A program made the translations under genes and the position numbers. Shown one piece after another: positions 25,077 through 34,362 of a DNA stretch of 46,004 nt. Under the pieces are notes generated by a model. The model was not told the origin of the DNA and searched no databases. It saw only the letters and a list, made by a program, of their open reading frames with translations. Source of the stretch: Elusimicrobiaceae bacterium. Lineage in GTDB: Bacteria > Elusimicrobiota > Elusimicrobia > Elusimicrobiales > Elusimicrobiaceae. The stretch spans positions 1 to 46,004 of the forward strand of contig JAGCXL010000005.1 of NCBI GenBank assembly GCA_017961295.1, in the 5' to 3' direction. Within the stretch, counting starts at the first letter, position 1, and each line of letters starts with the position of its first letter.

Positions 25077-26282
25077 TTAGCCCTCATAAATAGACAGCAA
25101 ATAGGTAATTTCTTTAGCGGCCTGGTCCAGTTCGCGGTCTAGCGATGCTTGGGTAAAACGCCCCTCTACAATTTGCGTAGCGCAAACGGCTAAAATGCGT
25201 TTTAAAATTTCCATAATAGTACCGGTTACCGTCAAATTAGGCAAAGTTCGGGCCGAAGCTAAGATGGTACCGTAATTACGCACACGTCGCCCGGAAGATA
25301 ACATAAATAATTCTAAGGCATCTTCATACGCCGGGAAAACTTCCAATAGCTTGGCATAACGGGTTTGAATATCCGGCCGAGCACAAAATTTAAGGAACGT
25401 CAACGCTTCTTTTTTGTGCTGGCTACGCACATTAATAAATAAATTCATACCCGATAAATACGCCGCGCGCGTTTCCCCGGTAGTGGGGACGGGTACTGTG
25501 CGCACTTGGATTCCCCGCCTAGCGTCAAAGGTACTTAGCCCCAACTTGCGCGAAAGCATTAAACTGGCTTTGCCGGATACCATAGTTCCCAAAGAACCAC
25601 GTTCGCGCAAAATGGGCATAAAATTGTCTAACGCCAACGTAATATAATCGCGGATTCCTTCTTTAAAAGCTTTTGTGGCTACACTGGTACGCTTCAAATC
25701 GTCCGTCAGCAAGTCCACGCCACGCCCCCATACACAGGGCAAGGCGCTGCGCATAGAAAGCGAGCCACGCCAATCCCCGTTTTGTACCGGGTAGTAACCG
25801 GGAATATCTTTAAATTTTTCGCGCAAAAGTTGGCAGATATGCAAAAAACCGGACCAAGTGGATAAATCTTTTTCCGGGTTTTTGGTAACCGCAGACAAGT
25901 GGTCCGCCCGGTAATGCAACGCGCTAATGTCAAACCACCAGGGGTAGGAATAAATATCCTTCGTTCCCGGTTTATAACAATGAGATTTAAGCGGATTTAA
26001 ACAACTGGAAAGCGAAAGCCCCGGGTCTAACTGGGACAAATTTTCCGCGACTCCTTCCCGTACCAACAAAGACGTCCGATAATGCGGAATTTGGATAATA
26101 TCGGGGATTTCTTCCTCGTGCGTGGGGTTTTTAATGGTAAACATGCGCCGCCACAACACGTTACGCGTAAACACCCGTACCGATACGGGGATATTCGGGT
26201 TTTCTTTTTTAAATAAAGCAATAAAGGAAGCGTACGTCTCTTTGCTTTTATCGCCCGCATCGGGCATTGCCCACAAAATCAT
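25077..26282 (-). CDS. Solute-binding-protein fold without signal peptide
   Basis: A 401-residue protein resembling extracellular sugar-binding proteins (SBP_bac_1 type). It starts ILWAMPDAGDKSKETYASFIALFKKENPNI, which is normally the mature N-terminus, and has the usual IPDIIQIP and later ALTFLKFCARPDIQ segments. ATG 26282 has a strong ribosome site (AAGGAG) and there is an in-frame TAA four codons upstream, so no signal peptide can be encoded before it. No permease genes are nearby. It probably works in the cytoplasm, perhaps as a ligand sensor for the GGDEF protein encoded 2 bp downstream. The function is inferred. Confidence 0.8.
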   Translation of the reverse strand: MILWAMPDAGDKSKETYASFIALFKKENPNIPVSVRVFTRNVLWRRMFTIKNPTHEEEIPDIIQIPHYRTSLLVREGVAENLSQLDPGLSLSSCLNPLKSHCYKPGTKDIYSYPWWFDISALHYRADHLSAVTKNPEKDLSTWSGFLHICQLLREKFKDIPGYYPVQNGDWRGSLSMRSALPCVWGRGVDLLTDDLKRTSVATKAFKEGIRDYITLALDNFMPILRERGSLGTMVSGKASLMLSRKLGLSTFDARRGIQVRTVPVPTTGETRAAYLSGMNLFINVRSQHKKEALTFLKFCARPDIQTRYAKLLEVFPAYEDALELFMLSSGRRVRNYGTILASARTLPNLTVTGTIMEILKRILAVCATQIVEGRFTQASLDRELDQAAKEITYLLSIYEG

Positions 26283-26298
26283 GGTTACTCCTTATAAC

Positions 26299-27315
26299 TT
26301 ACCAACTGCGCACCTTCATGTTAGGGTCAATATTAATATTGGGACGAAGTGGTTTGCCGGTGGCTTGGGCATATTCTAACTTTTTATAGGCCGCTAATGC
26401 AATCATAGCCGCATTGTCGGAAGATAATTTGCGGTCTACAAAAAACACCGTTTTGTGTTCTTTACCAGCGCGTTGCTCAAGCGTTTGGCGAAGTAAACTA
26501 TTGGCAGCCACCCCCCCACCTACCGCAATATAATCGGCCTTATATTTGCGCGCGGCTAAAAGTGTTTTGGCAACTAGTGTGTCCACCATAGCTTGTTCAA
26601 AACTTGCGCAAACATCCGAAATGCTAATATCCTTATGGTCACGCAAGTAGTAACTAACCGCCGTTTTAATTCCACTAAAAGAGAACTCCCACGTACCCGG
26701 TAATAACGGACGCGGAAAAGCAATGGCATTGCGCCGTCCCTGCAACGCTTGTTTGGAAACCTGTGGTCCGCCGGGATAAGGCAGCCCTAATAGTTTAGCT
26801 ACCTTATCAAAAGCTTCGCCGGCCGCATCATCCCTGGTTTTGCCTAGCACCTTGTATTGCCCGTATCCTTTTACATACCATAGCTCTGTATGTCCGCCGG
26901 ATACTACCAGCGCAATTAACGGGAACTTAAGCCGATTTTTTACTTCTCCGTTTTCAAAATCACACGCAAAAAGATGCCCCTCTAAATGGTTTACTCCCAT
27001 AAGCGGAACTTGTTTGTAAGTAGCCAATGTTTCTGCCGCCACCCGCCCGACCATAAGCCCACCTGGGAGCCCCGGTCCGCTGGCAAAAGCAACACAATCA
27101 ATAGAATCTTGCTGTAACGCTTCTTTAATAACAGTAGCAATTTTGGCAGCATGAGCACGGCTGGCTAACTCCGGCACGACCCCATGGTATTTTTTATGCT
27201 CCTCAATCTGGGAATAGATAACATTGGAAACAAGAATTTTCCCTCCGCGAAGTAGTGCCGCGGAAGTCTCATCACAGGTAGACTCAATTCCCAAAATTGT
27301 AAAATCTCTTTTCAT
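26299..27315 (-). CDS. tsaD: tRNA N6-threonylcarbamoyladenosine transferase TsaD
   Basis: A 338-residue Kae1/TsaD protein that transfers the threonylcarbamoyl group to A37 of tRNAs reading ANN codons, together with TsaB and TsaE. Visible signatures: ILGIESTCDETSAAL at the N-terminus, the metal-binding GVNHLEGH near 107-114, VVSGGHTEL, GEAFDKVAKLLGLPYPGGP and the final SSDNAAMIALAA. The length is normal. It lies 2 bp after the S41 protease gene and 16 bp before the solute-binding-fold gene. TsaB and TsaE are not in this window. Confidence 0.97.
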   Translation of the reverse strand: MKRDFTILGIESTCDETSAALLRGGKILVSNVIYSQIEEHKKYHGVVPELASRAHAAKIATVIKEALQQDSIDCVAFASGPGLPGGLMVGRVAAETLATYKQVPLMGVNHLEGHLFACDFENGEVKNRLKFPLIALVVSGGHTELWYVKGYGQYKVLGKTRDDAAGEAFDKVAKLLGLPYPGGPQVSKQALQGRRNAIAFPRPLLPGTWEFSFSGIKTAVSYYLRDHKDISISDVCASFEQAMVDTLVAKTLLAARKYKADYIAVGGGVAANSLLRQTLEQRAGKEHKTVFFVDRKLSSDNAAMIALAAYKKLEYAQATGKPLRPNINIDPNMKVRSW

Positions 27316-27317
27316 GT

Positions 27318-28676
27318 CTATTTCTTGGTTCTTGCTACGGTACCTTTATCGTTTTTTGCCTTTGCTTTACGTTCTTCGGCAGCCGTTTGAGCCTTGGCTT
27401 TGGCTTCTTCTAAAGTCATTTTCCCGGTTAAAAGTTCAACCGCTTGGTTTAATACCGGATCCTCTACTTCGAATTTAGGTTGCTCAAACGGCTTGCCCGG
27501 GGTATATACAATCTCGTTATATTGCATAAAAACTTTGGATTCATCTTCCGGCGTAAAAAACACTTCTACGTCCGGAAAAATACCGCCCTCTTCCGCTTTG
27601 GTTTTGTCGCGGTAATCCCGCTGAATTAAGCGTCCCGAAGGAGTATAGTATTTGGCAATCGTTAGGCGAAGCCCGGCCCCACCGGATAATGGCAATACTT
27701 GTTGCACGCTGGCTTTACCGAACGACCGCTGCCCCACAATAATAGCCCGATGATTATCCTGCAAAGCCCCGGACACAATTTCACTAGCGCTGGCAGACCC
27801 TTGGTTAATAAGCACAATTAGAGGAAGATCCGGATATTGGGGCACACCGGAGGTTTTAAATTCCTGATAATACTCCGGCTTGCGTCCTTGCGTATAGACA
27901 ATCATTTCTCCATCGGGTAAAAATAATTTGGATAAATCTACCGCTCCGTTTAAAAGTCCACCGGGGTTAAAGCGCAAATCGAGCACCAAGCTCTTCATTC
28001 CTTGTTTTTGTAGAGTAGCCAACGCCTTTTTCACTTCTTCCACGCTATGCCCCGAAAAATCTACCAGATAAATGTATCCCACTTGTTCGGGTAACATACG
28101 GTAATAAACCACTTCGGGAACAATGGTAGCACGCTTTAAAACGACGTCAGGTAATTTTTCATACTTATCATCTTCCCCTTTTCGGCTCAAAGTAAGTTTC
28201 ACTTTACTGCCTACTTTCCCCCGCATTAAAGCTACCGCCTCGTCCAATTTCATATCGGTAATATCTTTGTCATCTACAAACAAAATGCGGTCCTTAGGCA
28301 TAATCCCTGCTTTGAATGCCGGAGTATTGGGCATGGGAGACATGACCGTTACAAAACCGTCTACTTTCTGCAAACGCATACCTAAACCACCGAACTCTCC
28401 CTTCGTATCATTTTTAAGTTCTTTGTAATCTTTAGGTTCTAAGTAAGAGGAGAAATCGTCCAGCTCTCCCACCACTCCTTTAATTGCGCCCGAAACTAAC
28501 TTATCAGTATCCGTTTGTTCAACGTAGTTTTCTTTTACATATTCCAGTACATCTACTAAGGTACGCAGTTTTTTAAGCGTTCCGTCAGCTGCACCGTACG
28601 CATAAGGAAATAAAGTCCCTACAAAAAACAATACAGCTGCCCACATAATGATTTTATTTAATCTATTCACTTTCAT
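27318..28676 (-). CDS. C-terminal processing peptidase (S41 family, PDZ)
   Basis: A 452-residue protease with an N-terminal membrane anchor or signal (about 7-28), a PDZ domain (about 95-180; GGLGMRLQKVDG and PKDRILFVDDKDI) and the S41 catalytic domain. The domain contains LDLRFNPGGLL, the nucleophile in GSASASEIVSGAL and the lysine in SFGKASVQ, the Ser/Lys dyad of CtpA. A basic, lysine-rich tail ends the protein. It acts in the periplasm on C-termini of exported proteins and peptidoglycan enzymes. It is encoded 8 bp after the EnvC-like gene, which fits a role in envelope turnover. Confidence 0.95.
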   Translation of the reverse strand: MKVNRLNKIIMWAAVLFFVGTLFPYAYGAADGTLKKLRTLVDVLEYVKENYVEQTDTDKLVSGAIKGVVGELDDFSSYLEPKDYKELKNDTKGEFGGLGMRLQKVDGFVTVMSPMPNTPAFKAGIMPKDRILFVDDKDITDMKLDEAVALMRGKVGSKVKLTLSRKGEDDKYEKLPDVVLKRATIVPEVVYYRMLPEQVGYIYLVDFSGHSVEEVKKALATLQKQGMKSLVLDLRFNPGGLLNGAVDLSKLFLPDGEMIVYTQGRKPEYYQEFKTSGVPQYPDLPLIVLINQGSASASEIVSGALQDNHRAIIVGQRSFGKASVQQVLPLSGGAGLRLTIAKYYTPSGRLIQRDYRDKTKAEEGGIFPDVEVFFTPEDESKVFMQYNEIVYTPGKPFEQPKFEVEDPVLNQAVELLTGKMTLEEAKAKAQTAAEERKAKAKNDKGTVARTKK

Positions 28677-28684
28677 AAGTCCTC

Positions 28685-29839
28685 TTATCTTTTAAGCCAA
28701 TCCAACGGATCTACGGCTGTAGTTCCTTGGCGAATTTCAAAATAAACTGCACTCTTACCGGTACCGGAAGAAGCTTGTGTATCTTTTCCCACAGTACCCA
28801 CTTGTCCTTGTACTTCTACGGCATCTCCTACAGAGGCGGTAATGCTTTTTAAAAATCCATAAATTGTAAAAAATCCTTTTCCGTGGTCCATAATTACTAC
28901 ATTACCGTAGGAACGGAAAGGTCCGGCATAAATAACACTGCCTGCCGCGCTAGCACGCACAGGACTCCCCGCCGAAGCAGCTATTTTAATACCATCTCTA
29001 AAAATCCACGTATTTAAATCGGCCCGATATTCCTTCCCGAACTGACTAATTACACTGCCTTGCACCGGCCAGGGAAGTGAATGTGCAGGAACCCCAATTT
29101 TGGGACCTGTTGCCTTACCGGTTGTAGTAGTTGCTTTCGTAGTTTCCTTGCGTTTGCGTTCAAAAGAAGCCAGCAAATTATTAAGTTCCGCAGCTGATTT
29201 TGTTAATTCACTAAGTTCCTTACGCACATTATCGGCTTTCTTTTTAGTTACGTCCAAATCCTGTTGTTTTTGTTGTACCGATTGAGAAATAACCGCTTGC
29301 TCTTTTTTAAGTTTTGAATTTTGGGCCTGTAAATTTTTATTTTGCTCCGTAAAAGCAACTAGCCGCACCTTAGCTTCTTGGTTCTCTTGCTGCATAGCTA
29401 CGGAAAAAACCGCTTTATGGGTAAGCATACGGTTTAAGAAAATATCGGTTTCTAAACGGTCCGACTCAGCACAAAAAGCGCAATCCGGCTCTGCATAATA
29501 CTGCCGAACTTCTTGCCAAGTTAAGCCTTGCCACAGGGGCATACTGCGCTCCAGTGCGCCACGTTTATCTTCGATAGAAACAAGATTTTGTTCTACCATG
29601 GACAAATCCAACTCCACTTTGTTTTTCAAACGATCGGCCTGCGCTTTTTTATGTTGTAGATCGTTCACTTCTTGAGATAATTTTTTTTCTTGTTCTCTAT
29701 ATTTTTTCAATTCTTCTTCTTTTTGTTGGGTTTGGCTTTTTAATTTAGCCAATTCTTGCGCGCGCTGCTGGGCTTCATCTGCATAAACAGAAGAAGCTAG
29801 CAAAATCACGAACAAGAAACTACTTAAAACTTTTGCCAT
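28685..29839 (-). CDS. envC: EnvC-like murein hydrolase activator (degenerate M23/LytM)
   Basis: A 384-residue exported protein: signal peptide (about 1-20), a long coiled coil (about 22-110 and 145-230) and a LytM/M23 domain (about 255-380). The zinc ligands of active M23 enzymes are not kept: the HxxxD site reads FRDGI and the final HxH reads VYFEIRQG. That matches EnvC/NlpD-type proteins, which activate amidases rather than cut peptidoglycan. It overlaps ftsX by 16 bp (29824-29839), the classic FtsEX-EnvC partnership for septal splitting. ftsE itself is not in the window. Confidence 0.9.
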   Translation of the reverse strand: MAKVLSSFLFVILLASSVYADEAQQRAQELAKLKSQTQQKEEELKKYREQEKKLSQEVNDLQHKKAQADRLKNKVELDLSMVEQNLVSIEDKRGALERSMPLWQGLTWQEVRQYYAEPDCAFCAESDRLETDIFLNRMLTHKAVFSVAMQQENQEAKVRLVAFTEQNKNLQAQNSKLKKEQAVISQSVQQKQQDLDVTKKKADNVRKELSELTKSAAELNNLLASFERKRKETTKATTTTGKATGPKIGVPAHSLPWPVQGSVISQFGKEYRADLNTWIFRDGIKIAASAGSPVRASAAGSVIYAGPFRSYGNVVIMDHGKGFFTIYGFLKSITASVGDAVEVQGQVGTVGKDTQASSGTGKSAVYFEIRQGTTAVDPLDWLKR

Positions 29840-30606
29840 TTAGATAAAGTCCACCCTAAAAGTCCACAGAACACCAGCACAAGAACCTGCCTATGCCAAG
29901 TAGTAAATTGTTGTACAGTGTCCCCCAATACACCTGCCGGATAAAGTACCGCTATCACAAGCCCGGCAGAAAGTAATGCCGCCAACAACCCTGCTGCAAC
30001 ACCTCCCCAAGCATGACCATGTTGATGTGCAGCCGCTTCTACCAAAAACATAAACGCCAAAAAGCCCAATAAACTAAGTACCACCAGGGCGCGCAATAAT
30101 TTGCTATATAGCCCCGTATAAGAAGCTAAATGTGCATGCTGGGCATTATAATGCGGAGTTAATTCTTCGTACTGGGCAGCTAAATTATCTACAAACGGCC
30201 GGATATTGCCTAGTGTGCGCGAAGTTACCTCTATTTCAAAGTAAGCGGGCATTTGATTTTTACCCATGAGCAGTAAAGAATCCACTAATTGAGGATTTTT
30301 ATGCCGTACCACTTCCAACGCATCTTCCGGTGAGAATAAACGTACCTCGGTAATATCTTCCTTTTGTTTCAAGGACTGTTCCCAGTTTTCTAATTGGGTA
30401 GAATCAGCTTGTCCGTCTACCGTTAAAATAATTTTAAAACTACTGGCTAATTTTTGATAATAATTACGTAGCCCAGTATCCACTAGCAAAATCCCCTGTC
30501 CCAGTAAAGCAATCGACATGACAAGTAAAAACAACTTACGATACAAGTGACCAATGTGTTTGGGAGCACTTTCTTTTTTTAATTCCGGTTCAAAAAGTTC
30601 GTCCAT
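29824..30606 (-). CDS. ftsX: Cell division protein FtsX
   Basis: A 260-residue membrane protein: cytoplasmic N-terminus, helix (about 27-47), an extracytoplasmic domain (about 50-165; typical TDVRLFSPEDAL-like segment), then three helices (about 170-190, 200-222 and 235-255). FtsX couples FtsE ATP hydrolysis to EnvC-type activators. The gene overlaps the EnvC-like gene by 16 bp. No ftsE neighbour exists here: the preceding gene is an alkaline phosphatase, so ftsE must be elsewhere or absent. Confidence 0.88.
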   Translation of the reverse strand: MDELFEPELKKESAPKHIGHLYRKLFLLVMSIALLGQGILLVDTGLRNYYQKLASSFKIILTVDGQADSTQLENWEQSLKQKEDITEVRLFSPEDALEVVRHKNPQLVDSLLLMGKNQMPAYFEIEVTSRTLGNIRPFVDNLAAQYEELTPHYNAQHAHLASYTGLYSKLLRALVVLSLLGFLAFMFLVEAAAHQHGHAWGGVAAGLLAALLSAGLVIAVLYPAGVLGDTVQQFTTWHRQVLVLVFCGLLGWTLSKWQKF

Positions 30607-30615
30607 AAGATTCCT

Positions 30616-31989
30616 CTATTTTTCTTCCCAACCTAATATACGCATTAGACGGGGCAAAATATCCGTATTATGATACACACCACTAAATTGATTAGCCCCC
30701 GGTCCGTAAGCTAAACTTAATAACGCAGCCGAAGAGTGATTTTTAGTAGCGTATGAGATAGCACGCAAGTCATTAAGTTGCCGGAAAATACCCGGCACAT
30801 CTTCTAAATTTTCAAACTGGGTAATATCCACTTTATACCCCAACGCTTGTGATAATTTCTTTTGGATAAGAGCTGGCGTTCGCTTCTCTGCCGGCAGTTT
30901 TTTTAATTCCTCTTCTAACAAATACAAACTACGCGTTTGTTTGTCAAATAATTCATATGTACGAAAGGAAGCATAATCGGTATCCTTGCCATACAAAACT
31001 TCCCCTTGGGCAGTACGTTTAGCGGCATTTTCTTTACCCACATGCCGATACACAAATCCGCCCAATCCGGTATCGTGATCGGCGTTGATATAAAGCAACG
31101 TATCGGGATGAGCCTGCACATACTGGGTTAAATAGGCAATTAACCGATCAAACTGTTTCATTTCCGCCCAAGTAGCCCCTGGGTCATTCCCATGCGCGGC
31201 CCAGTCAATTTTCCCGGCTTCAATCATCACTATAAACCCATTTTCAGCCGGTTCCAGTAAAGAAATTGCTTTTTGCGCCATAGTAACTAATGAGGGGACT
31301 TTGGGATATTGGTGCAATTCCACCGCCATAGGCAAGGCTTCGTCGGCAAACAAGCCAAGCACTTTCCCGGAAGTTACTTTAGCCAGTTGTTTTTTATTTT
31401 GAACCACCTGGTATCCTTGTTTTTGCGCTTGCCGAAGCAGTTCTTTATTTTCGCCTTTGTTAAAATATTTAAGTCCACCGCCTAAAATTACCTGCGGACC
31501 CAAAGCAATTTGCTGACGAGCAATTTCCTCCCGTTGACGCCGGTTTTCTACGTGCGCGGTAAACGCGGCCGGGGTAGCATCGGTTACGTACGTATCAGTT
31601 ACCACGCCGATAGCTTTGCCATGTTGTAAAGCCCGTTCTAACAATGTATCCACCGAGCGTTTTTCATAATCAAGCCCCACAAAAAGCGGACGTGAAAACT
31701 GACCTGTGGCCATTTGGGTTGCCGAGGCAGCGGAATCGGTTACAATCGTATCATACGTATTATTAAAGTAGAGTCCCCACACCGCCTGGTTCATTAAATT
31801 TTCCGTATGAGAAATATGGGGTGAATCATTTGTAGAGTTAGTATAGCGCACCCCTTGTGCCCAAAAACCCAAAATTTCGGGCCCCATACCGTCTCCAATT
31901 ACCCAAATTACATTTTTGGCAGGTAAAGCGTGTACCCAACCGCATACAACCACCAAAAAGAGGAATACTACCCACTTCTTAAAATTCAT
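30616..31989 (-). CDS. Alkaline phosphatase (PhoA family)
   Basis: A 457-residue exported enzyme with signal peptide (about 1-22, ending VHA). It shows the metal and active-site signatures of the alkaline phosphatase superfamily: VIWVIGDGMGPE near the N-terminus, the nucleophile serine near 86 in TDSAASATQMATG, later GKIDWAAHGNDPG and INADHDTGLGG, and a histidine in ATKNHSSAAL. It hydrolyses phosphate monoesters in the periplasm. Its place between glgA and ftsX is not a known functional grouping. No Pho-box-like repeats are seen. Confidence 0.93.
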   Translation of the reverse strand: MNFKKWVVFLFLVVVCGWVHALPAKNVIWVIGDGMGPEILGFWAQGVRYTNSTNDSPHISHTENLMNQAVWGLYFNNTYDTIVTDSAASATQMATGQFSRPLFVGLDYEKRSVDTLLERALQHGKAIGVVTDTYVTDATPAAFTAHVENRRQREEIARQQIALGPQVILGGGLKYFNKGENKELLRQAQKQGYQVVQNKKQLAKVTSGKVLGLFADEALPMAVELHQYPKVPSLVTMAQKAISLLEPAENGFIVMIEAGKIDWAAHGNDPGATWAEMKQFDRLIAYLTQYVQAHPDTLLYINADHDTGLGGFVYRHVGKENAAKRTAQGEVLYGKDTDYASFRTYELFDKQTRSLYLLEEELKKLPAEKRTPALIQKKLSQALGYKVDITQFENLEDVPGIFRQLNDLRAISYATKNHSSAALLSLAYGPGANQFSGVYHNTDILPRLMRILGWEEK

Positions 31990-31996
31990 AGATATC

Positions 31997-33445
31997 CTAG
32001 GCTATCGTCTTGCGATATAACTCCAAATAAGTTTGTGCCGATTTATCCCAAGACACGTCTTGGCGCATAGCACTACGCACCAAACGGTTAAACAACACAT
32101 GGTTTTTATAAACCTGTAACGCTTTTACCAGCGTATTATAAATCCCCGTTTCTGTAAATTTTTCTATAAAAAACCCCGTAGCGGTATTTTCATTTTTTCC
32201 GTCATATCCTACAACGGTATCCACTAAACCGCCCACTTTAGAAACTACCGGTAACGTACCGTATTTCATGGCAATTAACTGTGAAAGGCCGCACGGCTCA
32301 AAACGCGAAGGCATCAAAAATAAATCCGCTCCGGCATAAATTCTATGAGCCAATTCTTCATCTAGTTTCCCGTTGTAGCTAATGGTGCCGGCATTAGCCC
32401 GAGCCAAGCTTTGATACGCTTTTTCAAGCATCGGGTCCCCCATCCCTAAAATGACAAACTGGGCATGTTTTTTAAGGCGTTCAATCACGCTTAGTGCAGC
32501 ATCCAATCCCTTTTGGTAATCCAAACGGGACACAATCCCAATTAAGGGTTTATCATCTTCTTGCGTCAATTTACAAGCTTGTTGCAAAGCCCGTTTAGCC
32601 GCTAACTTTCCACGTGCCGATTCATTAGCATCATACCCGACCGAAAGCACCGGGTCAATCTCCGGATCCCATACATCCGTATCAATTCCGTTAACAATCC
32701 CGCAGAAATTTTTGCTCCGGGCGCGCAATACCCCGTCTAGGCCAAAGCCCATAGCAGGGTCATTTTGCACTTCGCGCGCGTAATTGGGGCTTACGGTATT
32801 AATGTTATCGGCAAACACGAGTCCGCTTTTTAGAAAGCTCATGCCACCGTAATACTCAAATTTTTCAGGGGTATAATCCACCGGGTGAAAACCTGCCTTG
32901 CGAAACGCCCCGTACGAATAATGCCCTTGGTAGGCAATGTTATGAATGGTGTACAAAGAGCGGGTGCGCGTATAAAAAGCATCTAATTTATAAACTGTTT
33001 TTAAGTAAGCAGGGATAAGCCCGGTTTGCCAATCGTGGCAGTGAATAATATCAGGTCTAAAACCGATAAATTTACATCCTTCCAAAACGGCCCGGTTAAA
33101 GAAAATAAACCGCTCGTCATTATCGGCAAATTCGCCCTCTTTGGTACGGTATAAACCCGGGCGGTCAAAGTATTTACGGTTATTTACAAAAAACACAAGC
33201 ACGTTGCCCCAGTTAATGTAGGAAAGGGAGGCTTGCTCAATTTTGTCACCAACCGGAATTAAATAGACTCCGGGTACAATCTTAAGGGAAGATACCCGTA
33301 CAATGTTGCGGTAATGCGGTAAAAAGAGAAGAACTTTATTGCCCTTGTACCCGGCAAATTGTTGACATAACGCACCGACTACGTCGGCAAGACCTCCGGT
33401 TTTGCAAAACGGGTACGCTTCACTGGCTGCTAAAACGATGTTCAT
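31997..33445 (-). CDS. glgA: Glycogen synthase
   Basis: A 482-residue GT5 enzyme that adds glucose from ADP-glucose to glycogen. It has the N-terminal EAYPFCKTGGLADVVGAL motif binding the nucleotide sugar and the C-terminal GT-B domain with SRLDYQKGLD and PSRFEPCGLSQLIAMKYGTLPVV, including the catalytic glutamate region. The length is normal. Its ATG overlaps the scpB stop by 4 bp, an unusual pairing of glycogen and chromosome genes. No other glycogen genes lie in this window. Confidence 0.96.
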   Translation of the reverse strand: MNIVLAASEAYPFCKTGGLADVVGALCQQFAGYKGNKVLLFLPHYRNIVRVSSLKIVPGVYLIPVGDKIEQASLSYINWGNVLVFFVNNRKYFDRPGLYRTKEGEFADNDERFIFFNRAVLEGCKFIGFRPDIIHCHDWQTGLIPAYLKTVYKLDAFYTRTRSLYTIHNIAYQGHYSYGAFRKAGFHPVDYTPEKFEYYGGMSFLKSGLVFADNINTVSPNYAREVQNDPAMGFGLDGVLRARSKNFCGIVNGIDTDVWDPEIDPVLSVGYDANESARGKLAAKRALQQACKLTQEDDKPLIGIVSRLDYQKGLDAALSVIERLKKHAQFVILGMGDPMLEKAYQSLARANAGTISYNGKLDEELAHRIYAGADLFLMPSRFEPCGLSQLIAMKYGTLPVVSKVGGLVDTVVGYDGKNENTATGFFIEKFTETGIYNTLVKALQVYKNHVLFNRLVRSAMRQDVSWDKSAQTYLELYRKTIA

Positions 33446-34347
33446 TTTTCTTCCTCCTGTGAATTAGTTTTTGGTAGGATGGCAGATTCCTCTAACGGCA
33501 AACCCTCAGCCGGCATTTGTGCCAAGCTGTCCTGTGCCAAGGATAAATCGCCCTGATTGTAACTGTTACGTTTAAAAAATGGGTCCGGGCTAGAAGCATC
33601 TAGTGCTTCAAATTTTTCTTCTCCTTCCAGTTCATCTAGCGGAATAATACGCGGCTGCCCTAACGCAGGCAACGGCTCGCCAAAAGGCAAATCTTCTTGT
33701 TTGTCTTCCAAGTTTTTGGCAGCAAAAACTTGCAAATCCGGTAGTTCGGACACTTTATTTAGGCCAAACAGACGCAAAAATTCGTCAGTCGTTCCATACA
33801 CCATAGGGTGCCCAATCGTATCTTTACGCCCCACTACGCGCACCAAACCGCGGTCTAAAAGCTTCTCTAACGGACCGGCCACATCTACGCCGCGGATGGC
33901 TTCCATTTCCGCGCGCGTAAGCGGCTGCTTATAGGCGATAATTGCCAATGTTTCTAAGGCCGCATTGGAAAGGCGCGTTGTCATTTTTTCGTTATAAAGG
34001 CGACGGACCCAACGGCCATACTCGGGCTTGGTACACATTTGGAACCCGCCCGCAATTTCTAAAATTTGCACGGCACTGCCACGTACGGTGTAATCGTCTT
34101 GCAGTTTGGCGATGGCTTCGCGCACTTCTTTAGCGGTCGTATTTTCAATCACATCTACCAGGCGGGAAACCTTTACCGGCCGATCCGTAATAAAAAGCAA
34201 AGTCTCAATAATTTTTTGCAAATCTTCGCTTTGCAACAAAGGGATTGTTTCTTCTTGTGTGGGGTGCAAAACTTCCGTTTCTGCCGCCTCTTGAGCCGGA
34301 GCTTGTACTGTATCTGTAATGTTTAATTCTTGTGTCTCTTCGCTCAT
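33442..34347 (-). CDS. scpB: Chromosome segregation protein ScpB
   Basis: A 301-residue ScpB, the winged-helix partner of ScpA in the SMC condensin complex. The core (about 38-205) contains LQKIIETLLFITDRPVKV, the conserved LETLAIIAYKQPLTRAEMEAIRGV and LLDRGLVRVVGRKDTIGHP. ScpB is usually about 180-200 residues; this one has an acidic, proline-rich N-terminal extension (about 1-37) and a C-terminal tail of about 95 residues that looks disordered. It is encoded 15 bp after scpA and overlaps glgA by 4 bp. Confidence 0.93.
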   Translation of the reverse strand: MSEETQELNITDTVQAPAQEAAETEVLHPTQEETIPLLQSEDLQKIIETLLFITDRPVKVSRLVDVIENTTAKEVREAIAKLQDDYTVRGSAVQILEIAGGFQMCTKPEYGRWVRRLYNEKMTTRLSNAALETLAIIAYKQPLTRAEMEAIRGVDVAGPLEKLLDRGLVRVVGRKDTIGHPMVYGTTDEFLRLFGLNKVSELPDLQVFAAKNLEDKQEDLPFGEPLPALGQPRIIPLDELEGEEKFEALDASSPDPFFKRNSYNQGDLSLAQDSLAQMPAEGLPLEESAILPKTNSQEEEK

Positions 34348-34362
34348 AAAAATTCTCCTGCC

